Shown: one piece after another, positions 62,096 through 64,000 of the stretch
How the letters are laid out: each line of letters opens with the position of its first letter
Position numbering within the stretch: position 1 is the first letter of the stretch
Origin: Ravibacter sp964562455
GTDB taxonomy: Bacteria; Bacteroidota; Bacteroidia; Cytophagales; Spirosomataceae
Assembly: GCA_964562455.1 (NCBI GenBank)
Contig: CAZLTN010000005.1
Location: 1 to 64,000 of the forward strand
DNA length: 64,000 nt
Direction: 5' to 3'
Translations under genes and position numbers: made by a program
Notes under the pieces: generated by a model
Databases searched by the model: none
Told to the model about the DNA's origin: nothing
Seen by the model: only the letters and a program-made list of their open reading frames with translations

Positions 62096-63071
62096 TTATC
62101 CGGTTAGCTGTAAAATGATCGGTTTGTTCTACCAATTTGACGGAAAACAACTTGAGCAACAATACGTTAGTCACCTGAGTGGTTTTACAGAGTGGGAACA
62201 GTTGACACACGCTGATGACTGGGTGCTTTTCCCGGATAACATAGGTCCCTACTTGAGTATTGACGAAACCTGCCTGTCACAGGGAGAACTTTACACAGTA
62301 GTCACCAACAAAGAGGCTAAGGGAAAAAAAGGGGCGCTGGTAGCTATGGTTAAAGGTACGGAAAGTGAGAAGGTAATCCGTATACTTAAAAAAGTATCGG
62401 AAGCTAGACGAAAGAAAGTCAAGGAAATAACGCTGGATCTGGCTGCTACCATGGAGCGAATAGCTAGTAGATCCTTTCCCAAAGCCAGGCTGGTTTCTGA
62501 TCGCTTTCATGTACAACAATTGGCAGGGGATGCCGTCCAGCAAATCCGTATCCAATACCGGTGGGAGGCTATTGAGCAGGAGAATCAGGAAATAGAACTG
62601 GCAAAAGATACTGGCAATCAGCACATTCCTGAAGTATTTGCCAATGGAGATTCTTTGAAACAATTGCTAGCCAGAAGCCGGCATTTGCTATTTAAGGACG
62701 AAGCAAAATGGACACCGTCTCAAACCCACAGAGCCGAAATCCTGTTCCGGCTGTATCCAACACTTCAAACCGCCTATGAGTTAAGCAGGAAGCTATCCCA
62801 TATTTTTACCACAACCAAAGAAAAAGGAATCGGCTTTACACGATTGGCGCAATGGTACAATCAAGTGGAAATCGCTGGATTAAAGCCATTTGGAACACTG
62901 GCCAGGACAATTCAGAATCACTACACGACCATACTTAATTACTTCGATAACAGAAGCACCAATGCATCGGCAGAGTCTTTCAACGCGAAAATAAAGGCAC
63001 TTAGAAGTCAGTTTAGAGGTGTCAGGAATATCCCTTTTTTCATGTTTAGACTTGCCAGGATATATGCTTAA
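62085..63071 (+). CDS. ISL3-type DDE transposase (orfB)
   Basis: The 328-residue ORF carries the DDE domain: LSIDETCLSQGELYTVVTNK (first Asp), ARLVSDRFHVQQLAGDAVQQ (second Asp) and NRSTNASAESFNAKIKALRS (Glu). The frame opens just after a TAA at 62076-62078. The TTG at 62085 inside orfA, or the ATG at about 62115, would serve as start. It is in frame +1 relative to orfA. It is intact and likely active. Confidence 0.88.
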   Translation: MVDNYPVSCKMIGLFYQFDGKQLEQQYVSHLSGFTEWEQLTHADDWVLFPDNIGPYLSIDETCLSQGELYTVVTNKEAKGKKGALVAMVKGTESEKVIRILKKVSEARRKKVKEITLDLAATMERIASRSFPKARLVSDRFHVQQLAGDAVQQIRIQYRWEAIEQENQEIELAKDTGNQHIPEVFANGDSLKQLLARSRHLLFKDEAKWTPSQTHRAEILFRLYPTLQTAYELSRKLSHIFTTTKEKGIGFTRLAQWYNQVEIAGLKPFGTLARTIQNHYTTILNYFDNRSTNASAESFNAKIKALRSQFRGVRNIPFFMFRLARIYA

Positions 63072-63098
63072 ACAAACCCCCAGGTTTTCCTCTTGATC

Positions 63099-63106
63099 CG
63101 CGATTT
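63099..63106. repeat. Right target-site duplication, GCGATTTC
   Basis: These eight bases repeat 61679-61686 and directly follow the right inverted repeat of the insertion sequence. Confidence 0.85.
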
Positions 63107-63148
63107 CCGGATGCATTCTTTGGATTGTGAAGATTTGATCACCCTCCC

Positions 63149-64000
63149 CTACTCCAAATGCCGCCAGCCCTGCGCACGCAAAGGCACCACATTCCCGCTT
63201 TTGGTTCTAAGAAGCAATTCGTCCTTATTGGGAGTCAGGTAGCCGATAAAGGAAATTTTGGGATTATTTTTGAGTTTGGCATGATCCTCCTGCCTGATGG
63301 TGAACAACAGTTCGTAGTCTTCGCCTCCGTTGATAGCCGCCGTGACAGGGCCGAGATTAAGCTCGGATGTTACAAGGGCTGTCTGATCATCAATTGGCAA
63401 ATGCTCCTCGAAAACAACCGCTCCAAGTCCCGACGCTTTACAGATATGATGCAGCTCCGACGACAACCCGTCTGAAATGTCGATCATAGAGGTCGGGATA
63501 ACACCCGCTTCGGCGAGCTCATACACCACGTCCATCCGGGCTTCCGGCTTGAGCTGTCGCTGTAAGATATACTCTTTACCTTCAAAATCGGGCTGCATTT
63601 TCGGGTCGGCCAGGAAAACCTGCTTTTCTCTCGACAGTATCTGAAGTCCTGCATAGGCGCCTCCAAGATCGCCGGTAACACAAAGAATGTCGCTAGCTTT
63701 CGCGGTGCTCCTGTAAGCGATACGGTCTTTCGCCACTTTGCCGAAAACGCTCACCGACAATATGAGCCCGCTCCGGGAAGCAGTAGTATCACCTCCCACC
63801 AGGTCGACTTTGTAGTCTTCGCATGCCGCCCTGATACCCTGGTAGATTTCCTCCACCGCTTCTACAGAAAAACGGTTGCTGAGGCCGAGCGAGATCACCA
63901 CCTGCTGCGGGATGCCGTTCATTGCCGCAATATCCGAAACATTGACCGAGATAGCTTTGTACCCCAAATGCTGCAGCGGATGAAAGGTGAGGTCAAAATG
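63149..64000 (-). CDS. thiL: Thiamine-phosphate kinase, 5' end beyond the window
   Basis: The frame is open to the right edge (HFDLTFHPLQHLGYKAISVN), so the N-terminal metal-binding part is missing here. Present are VDLVGGDTTASRSGL, MIDISDGLSSELHHICKASG and INGGEDYELLFTI, all ThiL motifs. It phosphorylates thiamine monophosphate to the diphosphate cofactor. The 3' end lies 43 bases from the insertion-sequence target duplication, and the gene is not disrupted. Confidence 0.93.
   Translation of the reverse strand, partial: HFDLTFHPLQHLGYKAISVNVSDIAAMNGIPQQVVISLGLSNRFSVEAVEEIYQGIRAACEDYKVDLVGGDTTASRSGLILSVSVFGKVAKDRIAYRSTAKASDILCVTGDLGGAYAGLQILSREKQVFLADPKMQPDFEGKEYILQRQLKPEARMDVVYELAEAGVIPTSMIDISDGLSSELHHICKASGLGAVVFEEHLPIDDQTALVTSELNLGPVTAAINGGEDYELLFTIRQEDHAKLKNNPKISFIGYLTPNKDELLLRTKSGNVVPLRAQGWRHLE

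Larger units (their letters stand above)
61687..63098 (+). mobile_element. ISL3-type insertion sequence (ISAon1-like), complete
   Basis: The 1,412-base element is bounded by imperfect inverted repeats. The left end is GGCTCAAGCGTAAAAGTTGG and the right end (reverse) is GGATCAAGAGGAAAACCTGG, each continuing in G-rich sequence. It is flanked by the 8-base direct repeat GCGATTTC. GG-start ends and 8-base duplications are ISL3-family traits. It carries two overlapping ORFs. Removing it and one duplication rejoins the spacer between the tRNA-Phe terminator and thiL. Confidence 0.9.

Noticed and set aside
61519..63106. tRNA-associated integrative element
   Set aside because: There is no integrase and no duplicated tRNA 3' end; the element beside the tRNA is a simple insertion sequence with its own target duplication.

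Overview
The window comes from a member of the Bacteroidota, most likely the Cytophagales. It encodes type IX secretion and gliding components (GldH, one type A and one type B T9SS sorting domain), two TonB-type outer-membrane barrels with CarboxypepD_reg N-termini, and a tRNA promoter that matches the Bacteroidota consensus TTTG-N19-TAnnTTTG. Many genes start with TTG or GTG.

Layout. 1-2.2 kb is a wrecked accessory locus. It holds pieces of a DUF2075 P-loop ATPase and the first codons of a probable MazG-like pyrophosphohydrolase, broken up by palindromic repeats (core ctgagcctgtcgaag) that flank an apparently intact small GIY-YIG nuclease gene. 2.3-12.3 kb carries a Tat-type amidohydrolase, a PchB-like chorismate mutase overlapping a flavoprotein gene, a YciI/ECF42-type sigma-factor pair with a candidate autoregulated promoter, a secreted Asp-box propeller protein, a SMUG2-type DNA glycosylase and a frameshifted aldo/keto reductase. 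12.4-18.4 kb has a lipoprotein, an OmpA-family protein, an EamA transporter and the PdeM/Lhr-like helicase DNA-repair pair. 18.4-19 kb is a gene-free stretch of short GC-rich palindromes.

19-39.4 kb is mainly catabolic and envelope genes: sulfatase, alpha/beta hydrolase, GH13 enzyme with Maf, MarR, YceI, AXE1 esterase, ABC-2 permease, GMC oxidoreductase with its Tat subunit, AraC regulator, TonB-type barrel, Tat-type parallel beta-helix protein, hexuronate-type MFS transporter and UxaC. The last three suggest uronate use. 39.5-61.3 kb is largely housekeeping: FolK/LepA, a second TonB-type barrel, a YidC plus PBP-activator-like pair, PyrG, HslV, a type B T9SS protein, a SulP transporter with beta-carbonic anhydrase, HisB, GldH with a 167-aa partner, and an Fe-S oxidoreductase pair.

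61.4-64 kb has tRNA-Phe(GAA) with promoter and terminator, a complete ISL3-type insertion sequence with an 8-bp target duplication, and thiL running off the right edge.

The most unusual part is the left end, where a GIY-YIG nuclease gene sits among a repeat family that also encodes its own C-terminal tail. This resembles REP/RAYT organisation but with a different nuclease family.
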